A stretch of 64,000 nucleotides of DNA from G965230615 sp965230615. GTDB taxonomy: Bacteria; Pseudomonadota; Gammaproteobacteria; HTCC5015. Position numbers and translations under genes: made by a program. The DNA is taken from positions 4,278,001-4,342,000 of the forward strand of contig OZ246012.1 in the NCBI GenBank assembly GCA_965230615.1. The letters are read 5' to 3'. The notes below the pieces were generated by a model. That model was given only the letters and a program-made list of their open reading frames with translations, did not search any database and had not been told where the DNA came from. Numbering within the stretch: the stretch's first letter is position 1; each line of letters opens with the position of its first letter. Positions 1 through 8,816 of the stretch are shown piece after piece.

Positions 1-361
1 CGGCCAGTGTTTTTGGCGTAATCTCAGCAAAGACCAGGAAGATAAGGGTAAGAACAATCGTCACCAGTAATAATGATAAGAATGTCTCATGCGGATAAAA
101 GCGAAAGGCAATAATCGGGGCCAGTACTGATGCCGAAACATTCACGAAGTTGTTGCCCAGCAAGATCATGCTGATCAGGCGGTCCGGCCGCTCCAGTAGC
201 CGGTTAGCCAGAATTGCACCACGATGGCCCGCTCGCACCTTATGGCGCAAACGATAGCGGTTAATCGACATAAGGGCTGTTTCTGATCCTGAGAAAAAGG
301 CTGAGAGTAGAATAAGTCCAGCTAGCAGGGCGATTAACACGCCTAGCGGAATAGTGTCCAA
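1..361 (-). CDS. corB: CorB/HlyC-CorC family (DUF21) membrane protein, partial
   Basis: This is the first 120 codons of a protein whose remainder lies beyond the window's left edge. The visible part is the DUF21 (CNNM) transmembrane domain. It has three hydrophobic segments and the family motifs SGSETALMSINRYRLRH, RPDRLISMILLGNN and VFAEITPKTLA. Family members carry CBS and CorC-HlyC domains downstream and are linked to Mg/Co efflux. The only possible start is TTG at 361: an in-frame stop lies just upstream and AAGGA sits about 10 nt before it. It follows the ypjD-like gene on the same strand, the usual gammaproteobacterial ffh/ypjD/corB neighbourhood. The family call is firm; the ion is not shown by the sequence. 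Confidence 0.85.
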   Translation of the reverse strand, partial: MDTIPLGVLIALLAGLILLSAFFSGSETALMSINRYRLRHKVRAGHRGAILANRLLERPDRLISMILLGNNFVNVSASVLAPIIAFRFYPHETFLSLLLVTIVLTLIFLVFAEITPKTLA

Positions 362-437
362 GCTTTTTGAGTCCTTACTTTATGTCGGGCCGACCATTTT
401 AGCCGAATACGGCGGCAGATTGAATGCCTCTGGGCGG

Positions 438-1241
438 CTAAAGCAAGAGTTCCAGTACCAGTTTGCTACCAAAAAACGCAATAATCAAGGCACCGCAGCC
501 GCCTAGTGTCCAGCGTGTGGCCGTGGCCCCCCGCCAGCCAGCCAGGTGGCGGCCGAGCAGTAGGCCTAAAAAGACCAGCCAGGATATACAGGCGAACAGG
601 ATTTTGTGATTAAACCAGTCTTCGGTGAACAAGAAGCCACTGAGCAAAGACAGTGTTAATAAGACAAAACCAGCAGTAATGGTTTTGAACAGCAGGCTTT
701 CATTACTTTGCATGGGTGGTAAGAGTTTGATCAGCGGGCTTTGCTGGTGATGATGTAATTGGTAATCCTGGAATGCCAGTAATAATGCAATCAGCGCTGC
801 AATGCTAATTAGGCAATAAGCAAACACAGAAACCATAATATGGACTTGCAATGTTGCCGAGAGGTGAGCAAGTTGTTTTGCTGATGATGGAAAGATCAGC
901 ACTAGGCAAATCGATACAGCGCTCAGTGGCAGCATGATAATTGTCAGGTGGCGTAAGCCGCTATTGAGTGTGATAAAAATACTCACCACAACCATTAGCC
1001 AGGCAAATAAAGTCAGGCTATTAAAAAACCCTAGATTTAAGCCATGCAGACTCATGATAAGTTTGCTTAACAACAGCGCATGCAGTGCTAAACCCACAAA
1101 AGCCGGAAATAATTGAATAGCAACGTTATCAGTCGTGGCTGTATGTGTTGCTTCTTGTGGACGGTTAAAACGTAAAGCCAATAATAAAACGGTTAGCAAG
1201 TAAAAAGTTGTTGCTGCAATGCCAAGAAGAATATTCGTCAT
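438..1241 (-). CDS. ypjD: CcsA/YpjD-like cytochrome c assembly family membrane protein
   Basis: A 267-residue polytopic inner-membrane protein with about eight hydrophobic segments spread over its whole length. The pattern and length match the YpjD branch of the CcsA/CcmC (cytochrome c assembly) family, which in gammaproteobacteria lies between ffh and corB, as it does here. A histidine-rich loop (LHHHQQSP, about residues 162-169) is visible. I do not see a clear WWD haem-handling motif, so a role in cytochrome c maturation is not established; YpjD itself is poorly characterised. The ATG at 1241 has no obvious Shine-Dalgarno. The gene is divergent from the MBL hydrolase and probably cotranscribed with corB. 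Confidence 0.8.
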   Translation of the reverse strand: MTNILLGIAATTFYLLTVLLLALRFNRPQEATHTATTDNVAIQLFPAFVGLALHALLLSKLIMSLHGLNLGFFNSLTLFAWLMVVVSIFITLNSGLRHLTIIMLPLSAVSICLVLIFPSSAKQLAHLSATLQVHIMVSVFAYCLISIAALIALLLAFQDYQLHHHQQSPLIKLLPPMQSNESLLFKTITAGFVLLTLSLLSGFLFTEDWFNHKILFACISWLVFLGLLLGRHLAGWRGATATRWTLGGCGALIIAFFGSKLVLELLL

Positions 1242-1505
1242 TTGAAATTAAGGCGCCTTGAACAAATAAAAGCCAATAATGAGTAATTTTGGTGTATAAC
1301 TATACTAGTAGTTGCGATGCTTATCATTAGTGATATGAGCTTGCCTTGTGAATTTAGTTGATCGCCTTATGAATAAGGTTCAGGTTTTTGTGATCAGCGC
1401 CGCATAATATATGAAAAAAGACCAATAATACCTAGGGGTTACCCGTAGGTCATGTTAGCATCAATAAAAGTAATAACAACCTGGAAAAGGTCATAGTCTC
1501 AAATT

Positions 1506-2270
1506 ATGGAGTTACGAGTTTTAGGTTGTAGCGGTGGCATCGGTGCCGGAATGCACACTACCAGCCTGTTAGTCGATGAGGATGTACTGCTTGATGCAGG
1601 TACTGGCGTAGGTGAACTGCCCCTAGAGGCATTACGCAAGATTCGGCATGTCTTTCTAACGCACTCTCATCTTGACCATATCGCGGGTTTACCGATGATT
1701 GTGGATACCTTATTTGGGGTATATGACTCGCCATTAACCGTTCATGCATTGCCAGAAACGATAGAAATACTCAAACAACACATTTTTAATTGGCAGGTCT
1801 GGCCTGATTTTGGCGCATTACCCAACCCTGAAAAGCCCTGTATGATCTATCAGCCGATGCAATATGGTGAGCAATTGGCGATTGCTGGGCGACAAATTCA
1901 AATGGTTGAAGTGAGTCATACAGTGCCTGCAGCAGGTTATAGTGTAAGCGGCCAAAGCGGTTCGATAGCGTTTACCGGGGATACTTCCAGTAACGATACA
2001 TTATGGCAGGCGCTGAATAAGCTCGATGACTTGCAGCTATTGATTGTAGAGTGCGCTTTTGCCGATGAGGAGCAGGCTTTGAGTGATTTGGCTAAACACT
2101 ATTGCCCTAAATATCTGGCCGAAGATATCAAAAAACTACAACATGATATAAGAATTGCCATAACACACTTAAAACCGGGTTATGAAGAGCTGATTATGGC
2201 TGAATGTCGCGCAGCGATGCCGCATAAAGACCTTTTACAGCTCAGAGGTGGTGAGGTTTTTACTATCTGA
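1506..2270 (+). CDS. MBL-fold metallohydrolase, class II cyclic-nucleotide phosphodiesterase-like
   Basis: A 254-residue metallo-beta-lactamase-fold protein. The metal motif THSHLDH is at residues 52-58 (H53, H55, D57, H58), later ligands are visible as VEVSHTVPAAGY and FTGDTSS, and AITHLKPGYEE lies near the C-terminus. The arrangement resembles class II 3',5'-cyclic AMP phosphodiesterases (PDE1/CpdP-like) and, more distantly, RNase Z and arylsulfatase folds. There is no signal peptide, so it is probably cytoplasmic. It stands alone, about 160 bp before ffh and divergent from ypjD. The substrate is an inference from family resemblance; another phosphodiester is possible. Confidence 0.75.
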   Translation: MELRVLGCSGGIGAGMHTTSLLVDEDVLLDAGTGVGELPLEALRKIRHVFLTHSHLDHIAGLPMIVDTLFGVYDSPLTVHALPETIEILKQHIFNWQVWPDFGALPNPEKPCMIYQPMQYGEQLAIAGRQIQMVEVSHTVPAAGYSVSGQSGSIAFTGDTSSNDTLWQALNKLDDLQLLIVECAFADEEQALSDLAKHYCPKYLAEDIKKLQHDIRIAITHLKPGYEELIMAECRAAMPHKDLLQLRGGEVFTI

Positions 2271-2429
2271 TAAAGGCCTATCTCCTAATATAAGGTTCGA
2301 AAATATCAACTTGGCCTTACCTGACAATTCTCATACTTTAATTTTTCTCATTGAGTCTTTAGAATCCTCCTCCAGCCTTGCTATTGCCAAAGCGGCTTTT
2401 ATCTCTAATTCTGTATAAGGGTTTGTTAT

Positions 2430-3794
2430 ATGTTTGACAGTTTAAGTGAACGGTTCAGTGGTGTTATGCGCTCAGTCAGTGGGCGGGGGCGCCTGACTGA
2501 GAGCAATATTGAGGATGCCGTACGTGACGTGCGTAAGGCCTTGCTGGAGGCTGATGTCGCATTACCTGTGGTTAAGCGCTTTATTAGTCAGGTGAAGGAA
2601 AGAGCGCTGGGTGCTGAGGTAAGCAAGAGCATTAGTCCTGGCCAGGCGTTTATTAAAATTGTGAACGACGAGCTGACGCAAGTGATGGGGGAAGCCCTGG
2701 CACCGTTAAATTTTAATACTCAACCGCCAGCGGTTATCTTAATGGCGGGCTTGCAAGGTGCAGGTAAAACTACAACAGCAGCCAAGCTAGCGCGTTTATT
2801 GAAAGAGCGAGAAAATAAGAAAGTTATGGTGGCCAGTTGTGATGTTTATCGCCCAGCGGCTATTGAGCAGCTACAGCGCCTGGCAGCTGATATTGAAGTT
2901 GAGTTCTTTCCCAGTAAGAGTAGCGATAAACCCATTAAAATAGCTAAAGCTGCCGTTGCACAGGCGAGTAAAGCTTTTATCGATGTTTTGATTCTCGATA
3001 CTGCAGGCCGTTTGCATGTCGATGATGAAATGATGGATGAAATTCGTGGTTTGCATAAGGAAGTCAAACCTATTGAAACGCTTTTCGTTGTAGATAGTAT
3101 GACAGGTCAAGATGCGGCTAATACCTCTAAAGCGTTTGATGAGGCGCTACCACTGACGGGCGTCGTACTGACTAAAACTGATGGCGATGCACGTGGTGGT
3201 GCGGCGCTTTCGATACGACAAATTACGGGTAAGCCCATTAAGTTTATCGGTACTGGTGAAAAAACCGATGGTTTGGAACCCTTTCATCCAGATCGAGCGG
3301 CTTCCAGAATTTTAGGTATGGGTGATGTGCTTAGCTTGGTTGAAGAAGCGCAACGCAAGGTTGATACCAGCAAGGCAGAGAAGCTGGCCAAGAAAGTCCA
3401 AAAAGGCAAAGCATTTGATTTGGCTGATATGCGTGATCAGCTATTGTCGATGGAGCAAATGGGCGGGCTGTCTAGCCTGATGGATAAGTTGCCTGGCATG
3501 CCTGGTATGCCACCCGGTGCCATGCAGCAAGTCGATGATAAACAAACTAAGCGGCTGGTTGCGATTATCAACTCCATGACACCACAAGAGCGGCGTAAGC
3601 CTGATGTCATTAATGGTTCTCGCAAGCGCCGTATTGCAAATGGTTCGGGCACACAGATTCAGGATGTTAATCGCCTGCTCAAGCAGCATAAGCAAATGAG
3701 TAAGATGATGAAGAAGATTTCTAAAGGTGGTGTCAAAAATATGTTGCGCGGTATGCAGGGGCGCTTTCCGCCAGGTATGGGCGGAGGCTTCTAA
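2430..3794 (+). CDS. ffh: Signal recognition particle protein Ffh (SRP54)
   Basis: A full-length 454-residue SRP GTPase that binds 4.5S RNA and delivers inner-membrane proteins cotranslationally to FtsY. The order is an N domain (about 1-95), then a G domain with P-loop GLQGAGKTTTAAKLA at 107-121, DTAGRLHVDDEM and TKTDGDARGGAALS, then a C-terminal M domain (about 295-454). The M domain is methionine-rich (MPGMPGMPPGAM) and has the RNA-binding GSGTQIQDVNRLLKQ helix. AAGGG lies 8 nt before the ATG. The gene usually downstream, rpsP, is absent; yjbQ follows 6 bp later instead. Confidence 0.97.
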   Translation: MFDSLSERFSGVMRSVSGRGRLTESNIEDAVRDVRKALLEADVALPVVKRFISQVKERALGAEVSKSISPGQAFIKIVNDELTQVMGEALAPLNFNTQPPAVILMAGLQGAGKTTTAAKLARLLKERENKKVMVASCDVYRPAAIEQLQRLAADIEVEFFPSKSSDKPIKIAKAAVAQASKAFIDVLILDTAGRLHVDDEMMDEIRGLHKEVKPIETLFVVDSMTGQDAANTSKAFDEALPLTGVVLTKTDGDARGGAALSIRQITGKPIKFIGTGEKTDGLEPFHPDRAASRILGMGDVLSLVEEAQRKVDTSKAEKLAKKVQKGKAFDLADMRDQLLSMEQMGGLSSLMDKLPGMPGMPPGAMQQVDDKQTKRLVAIINSMTPQERRKPDVINGSRKRRIANGSGTQIQDVNRLLKQHKQMSKMMKKISKGGVKNMLRGMQGRFPPGMGGGF

Positions 3795-3800
3795 TTCATT

Positions 3801-4211
3801 ATGTATCAGGATTGTTTAACGGTAAATTCACGCGGCCGTGGTACTTATGAGATTACTCGGGATATTGAGCGGGTTATAGGCGACAGTGGTGTCACTACAG
3901 GTTTGTGTCATGTGTTTGTTCACCATACCAGTGCTTCACTCATTATCTGTGAAAACGCCGACCCCAGTGTACGTGATGATTTAGAAGCCTTTGCAGCACG
4001 GTGGTGTCCTGATGGTGATAGCTTGTTTATTCATACTGCGGAAGGGCCTGATGATATGCCAGCACATATTCGAAGTATGTTTACCCATTCCGGATTGACG
4101 ATTCCGGTCAGTAACGGTGGAGCAGGTTTAGGTACATGGCAAGGCGTTTTTTTATGGGAGCACAAGTTAGCGGCACATCAGCGGCGTATCACTGTCACTG
4201 TACAGGGTTAA
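3801..4211 (+). CDS. yjbQ: YjbQ family (UPF0047) protein, secondary thiamine-phosphate synthase-like
   Basis: A 136-residue single-domain protein matching the YjbQ/UPF0047 family. The conserved core CHVFVHHTSASLIICENADP and the glycine-rich C-terminal stretch GGAGLGTWQGVFLWEH are both present. YjbQ proteins can weakly replace ThiE in thiamine phosphate synthesis when overexpressed; their normal role is unsettled. The ATG lies 6 bp after ffh, with GGAGG from the ffh 3' end about 13 nt upstream, so it is probably cotranscribed with ffh. Confidence 0.88.
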   Translation: MYQDCLTVNSRGRGTYEITRDIERVIGDSGVTTGLCHVFVHHTSASLIICENADPSVRDDLEAFAARWCPDGDSLFIHTAEGPDDMPAHIRSMFTHSGLTIPVSNGGAGLGTWQGVFLWEHKLAAHQRRITVTVQG

Positions 4212-4388
4212 TTTGGGACAGGTTTACTAGACCTGCCTCGGAATTCACCGTATATTAGGGTTAATCTCAGAAAGTAAGTAGAAATTCTATTAAAATGCAT
4301 CAAATACGAGATATTCTAAAAAATAATAACGAAAATTGAATAAAAGCTCGCCATTGACGCAGATCATTAACACATAGAGGGAGATATT

Positions 4389-5558
4389 GTGTTTGATTTG
4401 GTGCCAAAGAACGTGAAACAACAAAACGAAGCTGTCGCAGCCGATTTCGCAGCCGTTAACCCTCCTAGCCAAGAACCAGAGCAAGCGGGTGATGGTAACA
4501 GTGTCACTGAAAGCGCCACTAGCAAAATCAATGTGCTGATTGTGGATGATCAGTTGATTGGGCGGCGCATTATGACTGAGCTGTTGCACAGCTTAGATGA
4601 ACCGCTTAGTGTCCATAGCCATCAGAACCCGGAAGATGCGCTGCAGTATATGCAGGCGACGATCCCTGATTTAATTATCACAGACTATAAGATGCCGCAG
4701 ATGGATGGTATTCAATTTACCAAGCGTATTCGGCAACTGACCGAATGCCGGGATGTGCCAGTGGTCATGGTGACGGTTTGTGAAGATAGACATGTTCGCT
4801 ACAAAGCATTAGAGGCGGGCGTCAATGACTTTCTGGTTCGACCTCTGGATAAATATGAGTGTAAAGTCCGTTGTCAGAATCTACTAAGCCAACGCAAACA
4901 ACAGCGTTCAACCAAAACACAACTCGGCTGGCTTGAACAGAAAGCCTTGAACGCAGCCCAGCAAGTGCGTAGTTTGGAACATGAGTTACTATTGCGCTTG
5001 GCCAGGGCGGGTGGCTATCGTGACGAGATCACCGCAAGTCATGTGTTACGCATGGCAAAATATGCCCGTCTTATTGCTGAGGGCCTAGGGTTAACGCCAG
5101 CGGCTTGTGAAGAAATTGAGTTGGCAGCTCCCATGCATGATATTGGCAAGATCGGTATTCCAGACGACATATTACTCAAGCCTGGCAAGTTGTCTGAGGG
5201 CGAAATCAAGATTATGCGTGAGCATGTCCATATAGGTTACGAGATCTTAAAAGGTAGCTCTTCGCAATATATGCAATTAGGTGCTATTGTCGCATTGAAT
5301 CACCATGAAAAATATGACGGTACTGGATACCCGGCGGGTTTACAAGGTGAGCAGATACCGGTTATTGCGAGAATTGTTGCGGTTGCTGATGTGTTTGATG
5401 CGTTGACATCGGCTCGGCCTTATAAAGACCCTTGGTCGATAGTCGATGCCGTGGCTTATTTGCAGGAAAATACGGGTAGCCACTTTGATCCGGTATGTGT
5501 AGCGGCCTTTATTGAAAGGATCGATGAAGCGGAAAAGATTAAGCAAGTACTAAGTTAG
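4389..5558 (+). CDS. rpfG: RpfG-like response regulator with HD-GYP cyclic di-GMP phosphodiesterase
   Basis: A 389-residue two-domain regulator. After a disordered-looking leader of about 46 residues, a receiver domain (about 47-165) shows the acidic pair D53/D54 and the phosphoacceptor D99 in IITDYKMP. A linker helix leads to an HD-GYP domain (about 200-385) with H250-D251 in APMHDIGKIG, HH at 305-306 and GTGYPAG at 311-317. HD-GYP enzymes hydrolyse cyclic di-GMP. The protein corresponds to Xanthomonas RpfG, the partner of RpfC. The start is GTG with GAGGGAG just upstream. rpfC follows 125 bp downstream on the same strand, and no rpfH lies between them. Confidence 0.9.
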   Translation: MFDLVPKNVKQQNEAVAADFAAVNPPSQEPEQAGDGNSVTESATSKINVLIVDDQLIGRRIMTELLHSLDEPLSVHSHQNPEDALQYMQATIPDLIITDYKMPQMDGIQFTKRIRQLTECRDVPVVMVTVCEDRHVRYKALEAGVNDFLVRPLDKYECKVRCQNLLSQRKQQRSTKTQLGWLEQKALNAAQQVRSLEHELLLRLARAGGYRDEITASHVLRMAKYARLIAEGLGLTPAACEEIELAAPMHDIGKIGIPDDILLKPGKLSEGEIKIMREHVHIGYEILKGSSSQYMQLGAIVALNHHEKYDGTGYPAGLQGEQIPVIARIVAVADVFDALTSARPYKDPWSIVDAVAYLQENTGSHFDPVCVAAFIERIDEAEKIKQVLS

Positions 5559-5633
5559 CCGAGACAAAAAAAGAGCTGACGCAAATTGAGGACATAAGTA
5601 TGATGGTATTGGGTGTTGCGGCCTTGTGATGGC

Positions 5634-5664
5634 ATAGCGAGTGATTTTTATACCGCCTCGCTAT
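5634..5664 (+). repeat. Inverted repeat in the rpfG-rpfC gap
   Basis: ATAGCGAG (5634-5641) and CTCGCTAT (5657-5664) are perfect 8-bp arms around a 15-nt loop. The repeat ends about 20 nt before the rpfC start codon, just ahead of its AAGGA. It has no U-tract. It could be an operator or an RNA hairpin affecting rpfC expression; neither is shown. Confidence 0.45.
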
Positions 5665-5683
5665 ACAAGGATATGATAGTGCG

Positions 5684-8600
5684 ATGAATACAACAGACGA
5701 TACAGACAAGTCTTGGAAACAAGGCCTTAGGGAAGGGTTTGATCTATTTCGCAGTGGTCGCTTTGGTTTAAAAGGTGACTACGATCAGGCCTTGCTGCGC
5801 ATCATCATTACTGCTGGTTTTTGTATTTACTTCCTGTTTTTATATCTCTATGCCTCCGCCAGCAGAGAAATGCTAGTGTTAATGACTGGCTTTGTCTTTT
5901 GCTTTTTATTATTTGCGTTTGGCATGATTATCTGGTCTATAAAATGGCCGGAAAAAGCACTGGTAAGGCGGGTTGTCGGCATTGTTGCTGATTATTTTGC
6001 ACTGAGCTTTGTGCTCTGTGTGGGGGGCAAATTAGCACTGCCTGCCTTGTTTATATTTCCCTGGACAGCCATTGCTAATGGTTTGCGCTACGGCACTCGC
6101 TATTTCATTGTGTCAGGTATTACTGGCATGTTTAGCATGATGGCAGTTCTATCCATAGCTGTATTTTGGCGTGAATATTCAGGCTTGTTCCTCGCGATCT
6201 TTGTGGTGCTGTTACTCGTCACGGTTATTGGCTATTCAATGTCGAAGAGCCAGCTAAATACTGGTGGTGATACAGAGCATGAGCAAGCTGTTATCCGGGT
6301 ATTGGTAGCATCGCTGGCGTTTGTTTATTTTGTTTCAATCTGGGTTGATGCCGAACCTGCTATGAAGGCGCTGCATGGTAAATCTATGGTGGCGCTGGGA
6401 GTAGCAACAGTGCTATCGATTATCATATTTGCGGCAGCTTTATTGGTGAAGCAAAAATCAGTGAGTCGCCGGGTGCTCGGTATCTTGATTGATTTAGGGT
6501 CTGTTAGCTCTGTATTAATATGGAGTGGTGAAGCCGGTGCGCCGCTGCTCATTATTTATCTATCTGTACCAATGGCCAATGGTTTGCGCTATGGCGTTAA
6601 CTATCTTTATTTCTCAATGATGTTAAGTGTTGTTAGCTTTTTATCTGTGATTGCCCTAAATGACTTTTGGGGAACGCATAAAGTGCTCAGTTACAGTATC
6701 TTGTCTCTGATACTCGTGCTGTCGCCTTATGTTGCTTTGTTAGTAAAGCGCTTGAATGCTGCGATTGAGTCTGCAACCGAAGCTAATATGGCAAAAACAC
6801 AATTTCTTGCCAATATGAGTCATGAGCTTCGAACACCGCTCAATGGCGTCATAGGCATGAGTGACTTATTGATCGATACTAAAATTAACGCAGAGCAGCG
6901 AGGCTTGGCGAATAATATTCAGTCATCAGCTCACTTATTACTCGGCATGATTGAAAGTATTTTGGATATATCCAAAATTGAGGCCGGTAAGATTATCCTC
7001 GATAAAAAGACTTTTGATCTACATGAGATGCTCAAGCAAATCAGTATGGTTTTTAAGAGTCAGGCTGAGGCAAAAGGCTTGGATTTTAAATTGGCTGCTT
7101 CACCAGAAGTGCCATTCCAGCTTATCGGTGATGAAGTACACTTGAAGCAAATTTTAATTAATCTGCTTGGGAATGCATTAAAGTTTACCGAACATGGGCA
7201 GGTTAGTATTAAGGTAGAATTGCTCGGTGAACTTTCAGAAAAAGCAAACATAAGATTCGAAGTAAGAGATACTGGTATTGGCATCTCTAAAGATAGGCAT
7301 GCAGCGATTTTTGAGCCGTTTGTGCAAGCCGATAGCACCATTACCCGGAAATACGGTGGCACTGGTTTGGGTATGTCTATATCCAAGCAATTAGTGGAGC
7401 TAATGCATGGTGATATAAGCTTTGCCAGTGAGCCAGGCGTAGGCTCTTCTTTTTGGGTGACAATTCCCTTTGGTTACATATCAATTGATAATGCTGAGTA
7501 TGAAAGCAGTGTTATTGAAAACCTACAGGTAATATCGTTGGCATCCAGTACTGCTGATGCTGAGTTGCCTATGTATATGCAGGAGTGGGGGCTCAGATCA
7601 ATATTTGTGCAGGATATTTCAGAACTGCTCATTGAAGCGACGACGCATAAGACTAGTGAATTATTGGTAATCATTATTGATGAATTAATGCTAAATGTAG
7701 AGCCTGCTCGGATCGCTAAAGTGATCGAAAAAACCGATTTAGGTGCGCAAGTCTCTCTTGTGTTACTCATTGATGATTATAGTGTAGAGGCAAAAGACAG
7801 TTTGCTGGAGCAAGGCTTTGATGTGGTCTTGAGCAAACCATTAGATAAAGCGCTGCTCTACAACGCAATGCATGCAGCTTTAGTCGATTATGGAGCTTCT
7901 GATAATGTTGTGTCTCTGTCAGATTACTATCAGCTGAAAAATTCACGTAAGCTGGATTTGCTGGTTGCCGAAGATAATGTCACCAACCAAATGGTCGTAA
8001 AGCAAATTTTAGAGAAAGCCGGTCACTCTGTGCACTTAGTGAGTGACGGTGAGCAGGCGCTAGATGTTTTGGAGAAAAACCTGTTTGATATGCTGATTAT
8101 CGATATCAATATGCCGAAAGTCAGTGGTTTGGATGTTGTTAAAATGATGCGCTTTATGGACACCAGTTTAGTGATGCCAATTATTGTGTTAACAGCAGAT
8201 GCGACCACTGAAACTAAAAATGCTTGCAAAGAGGCAGGCGCTGATATGTATATTACTAAGCCTTTGAATGCACGTAAGCTGCTGGAGAGTATTGCCCAAT
8301 TAGCGAAGAAGCAGGAAGAAGAAGAGCATCGTATTCTGCATGATGACGAGAATAATCAGGCAATGACAGTTGAAGTTGGTAACGAGGTTTTTGATGGCAC
8401 TTCAATTGATGAACTGATTACTTTGGGAACAGATTATGAGTTTATTCAAAGTTTGCTGGACACCTTTGCTACCGAAGGGAAGCGTTTAGTTGCTGAGGTC
8501 CGAAGTGCCGCTGATGATAATGACTATCCTGGTTTCCAGGATTCGATTCATTCGCTAAAAGGTAGTTCTGGTGATTTAGGTTGTATTGGTGTTGTCCGGT

Positions 8601-8752
8601 TTTGTCGTTTGGCAGAAGCGCTTAAGCCATATGAGTTTTTTGATCAGCAGCAACAACAGTTGATCGATGATATTGATAAAGCTTTCCAGGAAGGTTGTGT
8701 TAAGTTACGTGAACACTTTGCGGTAAAACGTGCTATCAAGCATCAAGTTTGA
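5684..8752 (+). CDS. rpfC: RpfC-like hybrid sensor histidine kinase with duplicated membrane sensor
   Basis: A 1022-residue hybrid kinase predicted to sense the DSF fatty-acid signal and phosphorylate RpfG. The N-terminal 355 residues are membrane-embedded. They hold two copies of the RpfC-type input module, starting near residues 36 and 202, each with an NGLRYG signature (132-137 and 299-304). Next come HisKA with H380 in FLANMSHELRTPLNG, the HATPase (N-box near 494-499, DTGIGIS, GGTGLG), a degenerate receiver (about 608-735), a receiver with D807 in IIDINMP, and a C-terminal Hpt with H956 in SIHSLKGSSG. Xanthomonas RpfC has one sensor module and one receiver, so this protein is longer than usual. 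It converges with rpfF. Confidence 0.9.
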   Translation: MNTTDDTDKSWKQGLREGFDLFRSGRFGLKGDYDQALLRIIITAGFCIYFLFLYLYASASREMLVLMTGFVFCFLLFAFGMIIWSIKWPEKALVRRVVGIVADYFALSFVLCVGGKLALPALFIFPWTAIANGLRYGTRYFIVSGITGMFSMMAVLSIAVFWREYSGLFLAIFVVLLLVTVIGYSMSKSQLNTGGDTEHEQAVIRVLVASLAFVYFVSIWVDAEPAMKALHGKSMVALGVATVLSIIIFAAALLVKQKSVSRRVLGILIDLGSVSSVLIWSGEAGAPLLIIYLSVPMANGLRYGVNYLYFSMMLSVVSFLSVIALNDFWGTHKVLSYSILSLILVLSPYVALLVKRLNAAIESATEANMAKTQFLANMSHELRTPLNGVIGMSDLLIDTKINAEQRGLANNIQSSAHLLLGMIESILDISKIEAGKIILDKKTFDLHEMLKQISMVFKSQAEAKGLDFKLAASPEVPFQLIGDEVHLKQILINLLGNALKFTEHGQVSIKVELLGELSEKANIRFEVRDTGIGISKDRHAAIFEPFVQADSTITRKYGGTGLGMSISKQLVELMHGDISFASEPGVGSSFWVTIPFGYISIDNAEYESSVIENLQVISLASSTADAELPMYMQEWGLRSIFVQDISELLIEATTHKTSELLVIIIDELMLNVEPARIAKVIEKTDLGAQVSLVLLIDDYSVEAKDSLLEQGFDVVLSKPLDKALLYNAMHAALVDYGASDNVVSLSDYYQLKNSRKLDLLVAEDNVTNQMVVKQILEKAGHSVHLVSDGEQALDVLEKNLFDMLIIDINMPKVSGLDVVKMMRFMDTSLVMPIIVLTADATTETKNACKEAGADMYITKPLNARKLLESIAQLAKKQEEEEHRILHDDENNQAMTVEVGNEVFDGTSIDELITLGTDYEFIQSLLDTFATEGKRLVAEVRSAADDNDYPGFQDSIHSLKGSSGDLGCIGVVRFCRLAEALKPYEFFDQQQQQLIDDIDKAFQEGCVKLREHFAVKRAIKHQV

Positions 8753-8773
8753 TCGGGGCTTGGTTTTATATTT

Positions 8774-8805
8774 TACCCGGCTATGGCTGTGGCCATAACC
8801 GGGTA
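8774..8805. terminator. Hairpin between convergent rpfC and rpfF
   Basis: TACCCGGCTATGGC (8774-8787) pairs with GCCATAACCGGGTA (8792-8805) with one mismatch and a 4-nt loop. It fills the 64-bp gap between the two convergent stop codons. The flanks are A/T-rich but lack a long U-run, so it is a likely shared terminator of moderate strength. Confidence 0.7.
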
Positions 8806-8816
8806 TAAAGTTTGGT

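Noticed and set aside
1430..1450. Imperfect inverted repeat ACCTAGGGG / CCCGTAGGT upstream of the MBL hydrolase gene
   Set aside because: One mismatch in each 9-nt arm, a 3-nt loop and no U-run or neighbouring promoter boxes; not enough to call a site.
4217..4239. A short hairpin (CAGGTT/GACCTG) after yjbQ
   Set aside because: The stem is only six pairs with one G-U, and no U-run follows, so I did not call it a terminator.
4836..4850. RpfG receiver has arginine-proline (VRPLD) where most receivers have lysine-proline
   Set aside because: As far as I recall, Xanthomonas RpfG also has arginine here, so it is a family trait and not an anomaly.
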